Origin: Thioclava dalianensis
GTDB lineage: Bacteria; Pseudomonadota; Alphaproteobacteria; Rhodobacterales; Rhodobacteraceae
Length of the DNA: 64,000 bases
Reading direction: 5' to 3'
Assembly (NCBI RefSeq): GCF_000715505.1
Contig: NZ_JHEH01000016.1
Coordinates: 1-64,000, forward strand
Positions 1 through 8,478 of the stretch are shown one piece after another. The number at the start of each line of letters is the position of its first letter. The stretch's first letter is position 1. The notes under the pieces are model-generated. The model ran no database searches. It saw only the letters and a list, made by a program, of their open reading frames with translations, and was not told where the DNA came from. The translations under genes were made by a program, and so were the position numbers.

Positions 1-335
1 GGGCCCTACCACTTTTTTGAAACCAGATCCTTCATCGCAGCCAGATCCAACATCTGCTCGGCCAGCAGCTTTTTGAGCCTGGCGTTCTCATCCTCGAGCG
101 CCTTCAGCCGCTTCGCCTCCGACACCGTCATTCCGCCGAACTTGGCTTTCCAGTTGTAGAAGGTGCCTTCCGACATGCCATGCTTGCGACACAGGTCCGC
201 GCACTTCGCGCCCGCCTCATGCTCGGCCAGGATGCCGATGATCTGCTCGTCCGTGAATCTCGTTCGCTTCATTGTCCGTCCTCAAGTTGGGTCGGGCTCT
301 AATCGATGGTGGAGGAAAAATCCCGTGGCAGGTCA
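1..335 (-). mobile_element. IS3-family insertion sequence, 5' portion
   Basis: The element reads on the minus strand. Its outer end is marked by a terminal-inverted-repeat-like sequence at about 311-335, which on the minus strand begins TGACCTGCCACGGG, a start typical of the IS407/IS3 group. OrfA follows. OrfB, which holds the DDE catalytic domain, would lie beyond position 1, so whether the element is intact cannot be judged here. The other terminal repeat and the target duplication are also outside the window. The family call rests on OrfA and the terminal repeat. Confidence 0.8.
6..272 (-). CDS. IS3-family transposase OrfA (helix-turn-helix subunit)
   Basis: This 88-residue protein is the DNA-binding part of an IS3-family transposase. 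It opens with MKRTRFTDEQIIGILAEHEAG and continues with the CRKHGMSEGTFYNWKAKFGG helix-turn-helix, followed by a leucine-zipper-like coiled coil (ALEDENARLKKLLAEQMLD) used for dimerisation. The length matches the usual 85-90 residues. In this family OrfA and OrfB are joined by programmed frameshifting; OrfB lies outside the window to the left. The ATG lies about 40 bases inside the terminal repeat, as expected. Confidence 0.9.
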   Translation of the reverse strand: MKRTRFTDEQIIGILAEHEAGAKCADLCRKHGMSEGTFYNWKAKFGGMTVSEAKRLKALEDENARLKKLLAEQMLDLAAMKDLVSKKW

Positions 336-448
336 TGCCCACACCAGCGTCAAAGTTGTGCCAATTTCTTAGTGATAGATCAGTTCAATAGCGTTGACCG
401 AGCCACCTCTCTGGATCACCATGCTATGTGTTGATCGGAGGTTGAGAA

Positions 449-1912
449 TTGCGCCGTATTTTAGTTGCTCTGCTTTTTGGTCTCATGTTTTCCAGTGCCG
501 CCCAGGCTTGGACCCGTGCTGAACTTGCCGATCCCTTTGACGCGAGTGATCTGACCCCGAACGAGATACGGTTCCTGCAGGCCGCACTCGCGCTCAAGGG
601 CGACTATATCGGTATGATTGATGGCAAGTGGGGGGCCGGTAGCACGAGGGGACTAAAGGCTTACATTCGCGAGAGTGGCATCGACCTTGGGTCAGGCGAG
701 TTACCCAACCTCGCACCGGTGGCGCTGGTTTCCGACACAATCGTGACGATCTCGAAACAAGGGTGGTCGCGCTACTATTTCGACTTTGCCGATCTTTCGT
801 TTCTGTCGCCGCAGAAAACGATGACCTCGAAGGTCAGCGACAACGGTCTCAGCCTTGATTTCAACGACAGCGTCTCTTCGCTCGCCATTTCGCTGACATC
901 GGGCAACGCAAGCCAAACCTCAGCCTTTCATCAATATGCGCTCTCTAATGCCGTATCCAAACCCTACACTGTGCGCAAAGACCGCCTTGTTATTACCTCT
1001 GCGAAAGTGTTCGGGGGAAAGACGCTTTATATCCGTTCCGATCTGATGAGTGACGGCAACTGGTCCACGATACTGATCTCTTCGCTGGGCCGGGATGCTG
1101 GGCGGCTGGCGCTTGTGACTGGCTCGATCCTTCCCCACCGCGGATCGGATTTGGAACTGCCCGAAAACGGAGAACTGGCCACCGGCGTTCTCGCCTTCCT
1201 CGCTGCGGCCAATGATGATGAAGGGGTGACAGCCAACGCGCCAAATCCGGGAGAAAGTGAGGGCATGGTTGCAGCCAAGCCACCTTCGGCTCAAGAGGGC
1301 GATGAAAGTAGTTCGGGAACAGGCTTTGCGGTTGCCCCTGAAGGCCTGATCCTAACAAACAACCATGTTGCAGGAAGCTGTCACAAGATTTTGGTGGATG
1401 GCACCCCCGCCACATTGATCGGCGCTGACGAGGCTTTCGACTTGGCGCTTGTGCGCGTGACAGGCGTGACCAATCTCGTGACCGCCACATTCGCCGATGC
1501 ACCTGCGCCGCTCAATTCTGACGTTACAGTCGCCGGCTATCCGTTGGCTGGGCTGTTGAGCGGTCTCAACGTGACACGCGGATCAGTCACCAGCATTAAG
1601 GGGCTTGGCGGCGATGGTAGCCGTATGCAGATCTCGGCACCGGTCCAACCCGGAAACTCTGGCGGTCCGGTGGTCGATGCATATGGTCATGTGGTGGGAG
1701 TTGTGGTCTCCAAGCTCGACGCGAAACTGGTGCAGGATGAGATCGGTGATATCCCGCAAAACGTCAATTTTGCCATCCGAGGCGAGATCGCCAAACTCTT
1801 CCTTTACCAGAACGGCGTGACGCCCCGGACTTCGGATGAAAAAGGCCGACTAGCACCTGAAATGCTAGCGAAGCAGCTTCAGGCGGCGACACATTTCATA
1901 ACCTGCGACTGA
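449..1912 (+). CDS. Exported trypsin-like serine protease with N-terminal peptidoglycan-binding-like segment
   Basis: The 487-residue protein starts at TTG, chosen because a GGAGG ribosome site lies 7 bases upstream and the first 20 residues form a signal peptide ending SSAAQA. Residues 34-80 (TPNEIRFLQAALALKGDYIG and following) resemble the peptidoglycan-binding-like repeat found in many alphaproteobacterial exported proteins. Residues 285-450 are a chymotrypsin-fold protease of HtrA type with a complete catalytic triad: His306 in NNHVAG, Asp331 in DEAFDLALV, and Ser404 in PGNSGGP. No PDZ domain is seen, so this is not a standard DegP. It likely acts in the periplasm or envelope. The substrate is unknown. 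It sits next to IS elements in the accessory island, with no operon partner. Confidence 0.85.
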   Translation: MRRILVALLFGLMFSSAAQAWTRAELADPFDASDLTPNEIRFLQAALALKGDYIGMIDGKWGAGSTRGLKAYIRESGIDLGSGELPNLAPVALVSDTIVTISKQGWSRYYFDFADLSFLSPQKTMTSKVSDNGLSLDFNDSVSSLAISLTSGNASQTSAFHQYALSNAVSKPYTVRKDRLVITSAKVFGGKTLYIRSDLMSDGNWSTILISSLGRDAGRLALVTGSILPHRGSDLELPENGELATGVLAFLAAANDDEGVTANAPNPGESEGMVAAKPPSAQEGDESSSGTGFAVAPEGLILTNNHVAGSCHKILVDGTPATLIGADEAFDLALVRVTGVTNLVTATFADAPAPLNSDVTVAGYPLAGLLSGLNVTRGSVTSIKGLGGDGSRMQISAPVQPGNSGGPVVDAYGHVVGVVVSKLDAKLVQDEIGDIPQNVNFAIRGEIAKLFLYQNGVTPRTSDEKGRLAPEMLAKQLQAATHFITCD

Positions 1913-1962
1913 ATCGTGGGCACCGGATGTGTTTCATCGCTTCGCTGTTCAAGGACTTTCAG

Positions 1963-2001
1963 AAGGTCAACTGCGAAAACTGTATTGCTGCAGTTGACCT
2001 T
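1963..2001. repeat. Perfect 12-bp inverted repeat after the protease gene
   Basis: AAGGTCAACTGC at 1963-1974 is exactly inverted as GCAGTTGACCTT at 1990-2001 with a 15-base loop. It lies about 50 bases after the protease stop codon. No T-run follows, so it is either a weak terminator, an mRNA-stabilising stem or a protein-binding site. The function is not known. Confidence 0.6.
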
Positions 2002-2060
2002 GGACAGAATAAGGCACTTCCGGGCCATATGGCCTAGGCTCCAAACCCATTAAATTGGTT

Positions 2061-2133
2061 GAGGACTGGTGGCACGCGTAATTCAATTCCCCTGAACTTG
2101 GGGGAATTTATGAGCAATCTTTTCTGGCTGCCA
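2061..2133 (+). pseudogene. Remnant of the 5' end of an IS5-family element
   Basis: An ATG at 2110 begins MSNLFWL, the usual first residues of IS427-group IS5 transposases, but the similarity is lost within about ten codons and no DDE domain follows. The sequence just before it (GAGGACTGGTGGCACGC at about 2061) has the look of the outer end of such elements, and AATTCCCC/GGGGAATT form a small stem at 2085-2108 in the leader. The rest of 1913-2237 shows no gene. The call rests on a short match and could be wrong. Confidence 0.4.
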
Positions 2134-2237
2134 GAATGCGGCGTCGGGTGTCTGGCGATCAAGTGCGCAATGGACCATTTGAAGCCGCGCTTTGTGTTCA
2201 GACGACACATGCCGGCCCCATCAGGGCCAGCATGCCT

Positions 2238-3293
2238 TCACTGGTATAGAGGCGCGATTGGGCCATGCAACGCATCCACGAGTTTCCCGATCTGGCGCAA
2301 GCTGATCCCTTCGGGGCGCCTGGACATGCGCTCGATGAAGATGCGGCAGCGGTCGCGCTCGGTCTCCCATCCGCACCCCACCGTCAGCCGGTCAAAATGC
2401 GCAATCGCATCTGTCGCCGAAAGGTTGGGCAGGATGAACAGCCGCGCGCGATCACGCAGCGGCGCGGGGATGCCCGCCAGATTATTCGCCGTCATGATCC
2501 AGATCACCCGCGACATGTCGACAGGAATGCGCAGATAGGGGCATTCAAAATGGCGTGCCGTGCCGGGCTCCAGCATCTGCAGCAGCGAGGTCGTGAGGCT
2601 GGTCGAGGTGCCTCGCGTGCTATGGGCCGTTCCCGCCTTATCGACCTCATCCACGATCATCAGCGGATTGGCGACCCGCGTCGCAAGCATGGTCTCCACA
2701 GGCAGACCAGACTGCGCGGTTGCCCACCCCTTTTCCGTGCCAGAGATCCGGAAGCCTGCGCTGCCAGCACCGACATCAATCATGCGCACCGGCAGGCCGG
2801 CAAGCTCGGCCAGCTTGCGCGCATAATGCGATTTCCCGATGCCGGGCGGCCCCACAAGAATGACCGGAGGCAATGTAAGGCCGCGCCCACCGGACGCCAC
2901 ATGCTGCAGCATCTGGTGCATGATCCAGGTCGAGACCTCGCGCATCCAGCCGCTCTCGGCATGCAGCGCGGCGACCAAGTGATGAACGTCATCCGGCGTT
3001 GTCGGGCCCGACAGCTTGCCCCCCTCCCGCGCAAGCACGATCACGCCCGGGCGCGCTTCGGTTTTGACCGTTGCCAACCCGGACTGGCTCAGGCGGCGCT
3101 GAAGGGCCACCTCGGCCAGGTCCTTTGCTTTGCGCTCCATTGCGTAATCAAGCTGCGCCTTGCGGCCGCGCCCGTGCATGGTGCGCCGCATTGCGCGCCA
3201 AAATGCCAGAAAGCGGGCTTCCATGTCTTCGACACGCGGCACATCCAGCGTGGGCGACAGCACGGCCATGCGGTCATTTGAGAGGCTAGCCAT
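2238..3293 (-). CDS. Lon-like AAA+ ATPase without a protease domain
   Basis: The 351-residue protein starts at the ATG beginning MASLSND, with AGGAG 10 bases upstream; the frame is open for 63 more codons upstream but that part is composition noise. The AAA+ core has Walker A GPPGIGKS (148-155) and Walker B LMIVDEVDKA (211-220), followed by the sensor-1 strand VIWIMTANN and a lid ending LRQIGKLVDAL. The core looks most like the ATPase module of Lon, but both the Lon N-terminal domain and the Ser-Lys protease domain are missing. The first 140 residues are helical and unassigned. The target is unknown. It could act as a stand-alone remodeller or with a partner elsewhere. It is convergent with the exported protease region and flanked by IS scars. 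Confidence 0.75.
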   Translation of the reverse strand: MASLSNDRMAVLSPTLDVPRVEDMEARFLAFWRAMRRTMHGRGRKAQLDYAMERKAKDLAEVALQRRLSQSGLATVKTEARPGVIVLAREGGKLSGPTTPDDVHHLVAALHAESGWMREVSTWIMHQMLQHVASGGRGLTLPPVILVGPPGIGKSHYARKLAELAGLPVRMIDVGAGSAGFRISGTEKGWATAQSGLPVETMLATRVANPLMIVDEVDKAGTAHSTRGTSTSLTTSLLQMLEPGTARHFECPYLRIPVDMSRVIWIMTANNLAGIPAPLRDRARLFILPNLSATDAIAHFDRLTVGCGWETERDRCRIFIERMSRRPEGISLRQIGKLVDALHGPIAPLYQ

Positions 3294-3817
3294 GACGATA
3301 CCGCTCCTGATCGAATTGCGCAAAACAGCGTGCGATGGTGCGGCAGGGGGCGAGCGTTTGGGGGGATGTGATGATAGACATGGAGGTCTCCTATGGTTGG
3401 AAAACCCTAGGGGACCGCGGGCAAAGGCCCGGCATGATTGCGTCAAAGCTGCTGGATTTAGACAGTCGTGACCGGCCCCCAAGATGGGGTTCAGATGGCG
3501 CGTATTGCGCGCTGAATATGCCGGATACTGAGTGTCATAGTGGTCGCTGAATAGTTCGGGCGCGGATTGGAGTCAATTCAGGATTTGCACGGGCAGCCGT
3601 CAAGTTGTTGTTCCGCTGCGATAAAAAGCGAATTTTTATGCGGGTGTAATGGCTGGTTGCATAGGAGGTGCCCACCTGAGCAGTAGCGGAATTTCAGATC
3701 ACAGAATCTTGGCTGAGATGGCTCACGGGGCACCGGAAGACTATGATCTTAGCCATAGATGCTCACTTTTGGCCCAGCGGATTGCTCTGGCTCAATGTTC
3801 GCGCTATGTTCTCATCC
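3294..3817. other. Intergenic region, no convincing gene
   Basis: Short open frames here lack ribosome sites and family likeness. The region contains the promoter area for the minus-strand AAA+ gene and the leader of the plus-strand zinc-ribbon gene. A small hairpin-capable stretch (CGGGCAAAGGCCCG near 3420) is present. Nothing else is recognised. Confidence 0.5.
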
Positions 3818-4126
3818 ATGCCAGTCTCACACCCGTCCGCCAATCGCTTTCGCACACAGCGTCTCAGGCAGGCCGCCATGATGGGCATGCTGATCACGGT
3901 GCGCTGCCCCGGATGCAACAGGAAGGTCCACTATTGGGCTGCGGATCTCTTGCAGGTTTTGGGCGACCGCAGGCTTGATGAGCCACCCTTTCCCTGCTCA
4001 CGCTGCTATAGCCGCGAACTGGATGTTCGATGGCGTATCCCCGCCCCATCCGAGCTGAGCGACTTGACCGTCCGTCGTCCAGTCCGGCAGGTTGTGCGCT
4101 GGATCTGGCGCAATGAGAAGGCCTGA
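3818..4126 (+). CDS. Small zinc-ribbon protein of unknown function
   Basis: The 102-residue protein has a four-cysteine zinc-ribbon pattern: Cys30 and Cys33 in CPGC, and Cys60 and Cys63 in CSRC, followed by a basic, tryptophan-rich tail (QVVRWIWRNEKA). The start is uncertain; ATG at 3818 (MPVSHPS) is used, but 3806 or 3743 are possible, and no strong ribosome site decides it. The stop is 4 bases before the ATG of the SRAP peptidase, so the two are very probably co-translated. A nucleic-acid-binding or protein-docking role is plausible from the ribbon alone. I do not recognise a named family. Confidence 0.6.
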   Translation: MPVSHPSANRFRTQRLRQAAMMGMLITVRCPGCNRKVHYWAADLLQVLGDRRLDEPPFPCSRCYSRELDVRWRIPAPSELSDLTVRRPVRQVVRWIWRNEKA

Positions 4127-4130
4127 AGCC

Positions 4131-4748
4131 ATGTGCAACCTCTACAGCAACACCACGACACAGGAAGCGATGCGCGGGCTCTTCAAGGGGCTCTCGGATC
4201 GTGTGGGCAACCTCGGGCCGGGCAAGTTTTACCCCGATCAATTGGCCCCCATCATCCGACACGCAGATGACGGATTAGAGTTGGTGACGGCGCGCTGGGG
4301 GATGCCTTCGCCGCCCTCAGTGCTCAAGACCCAGCGTGATCCGGGCGTGACAAACGTGCGCAACCTGAAATCGCCGCATTGGCGGCGCTGGCTCGGGCCT
4401 GAGCATCGTTGCCTTGTCCCCGTTACGGCTTTTGCCGAGCCAGTCAAAGGCGGCAACCAGTGGTTCGGCCTGGATGATCCGGGTATCACGATGTTCTTTG
4501 CCGGGATCGAAATCCGCGCCTGGCGATCCGTGCGCAAGGTGAAACATGGTGAGACCGAAGACGACCTCTTTGCCTTCTTAACCTGCCCACCCAATGCCGA
4601 GGTGGCCGCCGTGCATCCCAAAGCGATGCCGGTGATCCTGACAAAGCCCGACGAGTGGCACGCTTGGCTAAGTGCGCCAATCGAGACTGCGCATAGGCTG
4701 CAGAGACCTTTGCCCGATGGCGATCTGGTGCTAATCGAGGATCAGTAG
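4131..4748 (+). CDS. SRAP/HMCES/YedK-family DNA-protein crosslink peptidase
   Basis: SRAP proteins shield abasic sites in single-stranded DNA by forming a thiazolidine crosslink through Cys2. The start is fixed by this chemistry: the ATG at 4131 gives MCNLYS with Cys2 exposed after methionine removal. Other family residues are visible: Asn75 and Arg77 in TNVRNLK, the acidic Glu103 in PVTAFAEP, and His162 in AVHPKAMPVIL. At 205 residues it is slightly shorter than E. coli YedK. It follows the zinc-ribbon gene by 4 bases. SRAP genes are often SOS-linked, but no LexA box was evident here. Its island location suggests an accessory copy. Confidence 0.9.
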   Translation: MCNLYSNTTTQEAMRGLFKGLSDRVGNLGPGKFYPDQLAPIIRHADDGLELVTARWGMPSPPSVLKTQRDPGVTNVRNLKSPHWRRWLGPEHRCLVPVTAFAEPVKGGNQWFGLDDPGITMFFAGIEIRAWRSVRKVKHGETEDDLFAFLTCPPNAEVAAVHPKAMPVILTKPDEWHAWLSAPIETAHRLQRPLPDGDLVLIEDQ

Positions 4749-4924
4749 TGCATCGGCTTTGTCTGCAAACGGCCGAGGCTGTGTGTAAACGCTCCGCCAC
4801 GGGTAGTCGGCTGCTGGTTGGCCGCGCTGCTCGCTTTCATCGGGCTCCGACCCTCTTTGCGCGCGTGGCGGCGTGGTGATCCCTTTCAGGCAAGGCGTGG
4901 CGTCTGCGCTTGGGCCCGCATCAG

Positions 4925-5515
4925 GCCCCGAATGCCGATCAACGCGACCACCCGCTTGATGTTGTAGCCGCGCCCTGCGGAACGATCTTTCCGAACTCCC
5001 CCAGATGCCCGCGTCACGCCGAATGCGTGCTTTCAGCACGACGCATTGATGGCCTGGGTTCGCTGCCGGATCAGCAACTCGCGGATGCGAAAGACCATCG
5101 CAGCACCCTGGGTCTCCTCGCTCTTCACCGGCACGAAGCGCGTTCTGCGCCTTTGAACGATCCCCCGGATCGTTCAATCCGCTGGCGCGGACCAGCTTGA
5201 ACTCGGGCGCGTCGCCGCCTCGCAGATCGCCTCGGCATCAGCCATATCATTCTTCTGGCGCTTCACGAATGGCTTCACATAGGCGGGCGGGATCAACCGC
5301 ACGTCATGCCCGATCTTCCCGATCTCGCGCCCCCAGAAATGGGCGCCACCGCAGGCTTCCATCGCGACAACGCAGGCCGGCAGCTGTCCGAAGAATGCCA
5401 GGACCTGGTCTCTTCTCAGCTTCTTGCGCAGCACCGCCCGGCCCGTAGCGTCGGCCCCGTGGACCTGAGACACATTCTTCGCCAGATCGAGCCCGACCGT
5501 GATAATCTCCGACAT
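4925..5515 (-). pseudogene. Broken IS110-family transposase
   Basis: Starting at the ATG at 5515 (MSEIITVGLDLAKN), the reading frame gives the RuvC-like DEDD N-terminal domain of IS110 transposases, through KNDMADAEAICEAATRP. It then meets a TGA at 5174-5176. Sequence matching the next family segment (RFVPVKSEETQGAAMVFRIR) resumes about 60 bases later in the same frame, stops again near 5040, and a last piece (GYNIKRVVALIG) lies in another frame down to about 4925. The C-terminal domain with the catalytic serine is absent. The stretch 4749-4925 holds no recognised gene. The element cannot encode a working transposase. Confidence 0.8.
5153..5177. repeat. 25-bp perfect palindrome inside the IS110 remnant
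   Basis: TTGAACGATCC at 5153-5163 and GGATCGTTCAA at 5167-5177 form an 11-bp stem with a 3-base loop. It lies in a segment of about 60 bases that interrupts the IS110 coding frame and supplies its stop codon. A second interruption at about 5012-5045 is also hairpin-forming (AATGCGTGCT against AGCACGACGCATT). Confidence 0.65.
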
Positions 5516-5731
5516 GACCGCTCTCCTTTGTGGATCGTTGCAGACCCACCTTGGCACACAGATGCCGTCGGGGGGCGGTCACAGCATCAAAGCCCTATGT
5601 GGGACATTCGCTTCGTATCCTGCTCCACTGAGGCCTACCAGCTGGCGCACTCTGCCATCGGTAGCTTGCCTTACGATCTCAACTTCGCTATGGTCTTGGT
5701 ATTAAAGAAAAACATAGAATGAGCACGTATC

Positions 5732-8086
5732 ATGAACGCGTCGAAGCCGTCCGCTTTCGTAGCCTACACTGGCCGAGACAAAGAACTATCCAAGCTTATT
5801 TTTAACGGAATTAGCAAGGCGAATGCGGTTGACGCTTGCCCCACGCGATATGAGCCCTGGGAATACAATGACATTGCGGGAAATAACCTATTGTCGCCCA
5901 TTCTTGAAGGAATTGATGCATCCCCTTTCGTCGTTGCCGACATTACCTATTTGAACCCGAATGTGGTTTACGAAATTGGCTTTGCGATCGGTCGGAAGAA
6001 GAAGGTTCTTCTGATCAGAAATAGCGACTACGAAGGAGACCGAAATCTCTCAAAGACCGTGGGTATCTTCGATACAATAGGGTATTCGAGCTACCGGACG
6101 GAGGATGATCTTCGCAATAAATTGACCAGCCATATTTCCATCGATGCTTTGCCATTTGAAATTACAGTTAACAGCAAGGCTCCTGTTTATGTAATGCCGA
6201 GCAATGAAAAATCGGTGGCTTCCACACATTTGATTAGCCGCGTAAAGAAAGCGCGGTATCGTTACAGATCATTCTCGTCGACAGAGGACGTGCGACTCTC
6301 TGCAACTGACGCTATTGCGCAAGTAGCTCAATCGGCCGGCATAATTTCGATGCTGGATGGCGATAATCGCGAGCAGACAGTGCGCGCATTATTCATAGCC
6401 GGTCTAGCCGATGGTATGAACAAACCATCCCTTCTTCTTTCGCCGTATATGGCAGAGACACCTCTGGACGTTAGGGATAGGGCGAGACCATATAAAGATC
6501 AGAACGAAATCGCAGATATTGTTGCCGACTTTTGTCCCGAAATTAATGCCAAGCTCCAAGAGTCATCGCCCCCGCCAATCATCGCCCCGAACTTGCTAGG
6601 GCGGATTTCCGTCGGCGATCCCACAGCCGAGAATGAGATGACAACTCTGGAGAACTATTATCTGCAAACAGATCAATACCTTAGGGCCTCCAGAGGTGAG
6701 GTGAATCTCGTGGTTGGACGAAAAGGTGCTGGAAAAACTGCACTTTTTATTCGTTTGCGTGATACGACCCGGGCAGACAAGAGGAATATTGTCGTTGACT
6801 TGAAACCCGAAAGCTACCAGCTCCTCAAGCTTAAAGATGAGATCTTAGAGCATTTAGCCGAAGGGTCAAAACAGCATCTAATAACTGCATTTTGGGAATA
6901 CCTAATCCTCTTGGAAGTCACCCATAAACTTCTGGAAAAGGATCGAAATACTCATAGATTTAACCACAACATCCATGATCTATACGAGAAGCTAGAGGAC
7001 ATTTATGCGGGTGGCGAGGGGATTGCAGAAGGGGATTTTTCCGAGCGTATTATGCAGCTTTCCCAACGTTTGTCTGAAAATTACTCCACTAAGGTTAACG
7101 AGAACGCGACCAAGATTACCGGCCAAAACCTGACCGAGTTGCTATACTCCCATGATCTGAAATCACTCAAGGAAGTCTTGTCGCAGTATTTGGAACACAA
7201 ACACAACGTTCTGGTTCTATTCGATAACTTGGACAAGAGCTGGTCCACAATCGGGGTAGATAGGACTGATGCGACTACGCTTAGGTGTTTGATTGACGCC
7301 AGCCGGAAGGTTGAGCGAGACATGCAAAAGCGGGGCCACACGTTCCGATGCATCGTGTTTGTTAGAAACGATGTTTATCAGCATTTGATGGCAAATTCGC
7401 CAGACTATGGGAAGGAAATGCGGGCGACTCTTGATTGGAGTGACGCCGATCTACTAAGAGAGTTGTTGCGACTAAGATTGATTTCAAGCTTGGGCGAAAA
7501 ATTTGAAGAGGCTAACTTCCAAGATATTTGGGCTGGAATATCGGAATCTCACGTCTTTGGCGAAGAATCCTCTAGTTTTGTCATTGATCGTTCACTTATG
7601 CGGCCTCGCAACGTCCTGAAATTGTTTAGTCACGCTCGGGCATTTGCTGTGAATTTACGAAAAGAAAAGATCGATCAAGAAGACTTTTATAAGGGGCTGA
7701 AGGCCTATTCGCAGGATTTGCTCGTTGAATTGGATAGAGAGTTGAGTGACGTTTTCCCAGATGCACAGGATCTGCTCTACTACTTTATAGACAGCCCATC
7801 CGTCGTCACTTTGGATCAACTTTATAGGGTCATGTCGGAGGCCGCCATTCCAGAAAGCAGACAGGAAACTTTACGGGACTTCTTACTTTACCACGGGGTT
7901 ATTGGCCTACACATGGACGATAAGGATCAGTATATTTTTGATGTCGGGTATGACTTGAAGCAAATACTTATTAGGGTAAAACGTCTTGGAGCGGAGGCGA
8001 ATTTCGTATTGAATCCCGCCTTCGCACCTGCCCTTGAAACAAAAGATCAACTGATCGAAAAGCAGTCATCTTTTACTCTAAAATAG
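5732..8086 (+). CDS. Tandem TIR-like domains fused to a P-loop ATPase; putative defence protein
   Basis: The 784-residue protein has three parts. Residues 1-140 form a TIR-like/nucleoside-deoxyribosyltransferase-like fold: FVAYTGRD at the first strand, then VVADITYLNPNVVYEIGFAIG with a candidate catalytic Glu81. Residues 150-270 look like a second copy (SAGIISMLDGDN, RALFIAGLADGMNKPSLLL) that lacks the glutamate. Residues 300-680 are a P-loop ATPase with Walker A GRKGAGKT (329-336) and Walker B VLVLFDNLD (Asp498, Asp501), resembling the Sll1717 family. A winged-helix-like C-terminus follows. The gene is clearly AT-richer than its surroundings and lies between IS remnants, which indicates transfer. 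No signal peptide or membrane segment is present. TIR-like plus NTPase fusions are commonly anti-phage NAD-depleting sensors; that role is inferred here. Confidence 0.75.
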   Translation: MNASKPSAFVAYTGRDKELSKLIFNGISKANAVDACPTRYEPWEYNDIAGNNLLSPILEGIDASPFVVADITYLNPNVVYEIGFAIGRKKKVLLIRNSDYEGDRNLSKTVGIFDTIGYSSYRTEDDLRNKLTSHISIDALPFEITVNSKAPVYVMPSNEKSVASTHLISRVKKARYRYRSFSSTEDVRLSATDAIAQVAQSAGIISMLDGDNREQTVRALFIAGLADGMNKPSLLLSPYMAETPLDVRDRARPYKDQNEIADIVADFCPEINAKLQESSPPPIIAPNLLGRISVGDPTAENEMTTLENYYLQTDQYLRASRGEVNLVVGRKGAGKTALFIRLRDTTRADKRNIVVDLKPESYQLLKLKDEILEHLAEGSKQHLITAFWEYLILLEVTHKLLEKDRNTHRFNHNIHDLYEKLEDIYAGGEGIAEGDFSERIMQLSQRLSENYSTKVNENATKITGQNLTELLYSHDLKSLKEVLSQYLEHKHNVLVLFDNLDKSWSTIGVDRTDATTLRCLIDASRKVERDMQKRGHTFRCIVFVRNDVYQHLMANSPDYGKEMRATLDWSDADLLRELLRLRLISSLGEKFEEANFQDIWAGISESHVFGEESSSFVIDRSLMRPRNVLKLFSHARAFAVNLRKEKIDQEDFYKGLKAYSQDLLVELDRELSDVFPDAQDLLYYFIDSPSVVTLDQLYRVMSEAAIPESRQETLRDFLLYHGVIGLHMDDKDQYIFDVGYDLKQILIRVKRLGAEANFVLNPAFAPALETKDQLIEKQSSFTLK

Positions 8087-8478
8087 CGAACACTGTTACA
8101 TATTGGCCTCCAAGGGTTATTCGTTGAATTTAGACTCAACTTTTGAGCCGAAACAAACCTACCTTAGAGAGGACACCTTAATTTTTTGTTGTAGCTGTGC
8201 TCGCTGATTTGGAACGTCCGGCTCCATCTTTGTTGCTGGTCTTTTCGCGCATGGAGCGAAGGTCGGCTCTCCGCCCTTTTATCTTCGGATCCGAGGCGAA
8301 CGCTGGGCTGCGAATGACGCACAGCGCACTAGCCCCAGTTTTATGTAGGGGCGTCGGAAAATCATAAGACAAGGAGGAGAGGATTTCGAAGCTTCTCTAG
8401 GATACACGCGGTAATTGCCAACAAAAGTTGGGGGCGCCCGCATGTTGCAGACGCCCACTATCATAAACGGCAGTTTTT
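8087..8478. other. Intergenic region after the putative defence gene
   Basis: AT-rich sequence at first, with a weak stem GTTGA/TCAAC followed by TTTT at 8122-8145 that could be the terminator of the defence gene. A minus-strand frame of 64 codons at 8178-8372 has no ribosome site or recognisable family and is not called. Confidence 0.4.

Noticed and set aside
8178-8372. A 64-codon minus-strand frame after the TIR-like ATPase gene
   Set aside because: No ribosome site, a TTG start and no family likeness; it could be real but cannot be supported.
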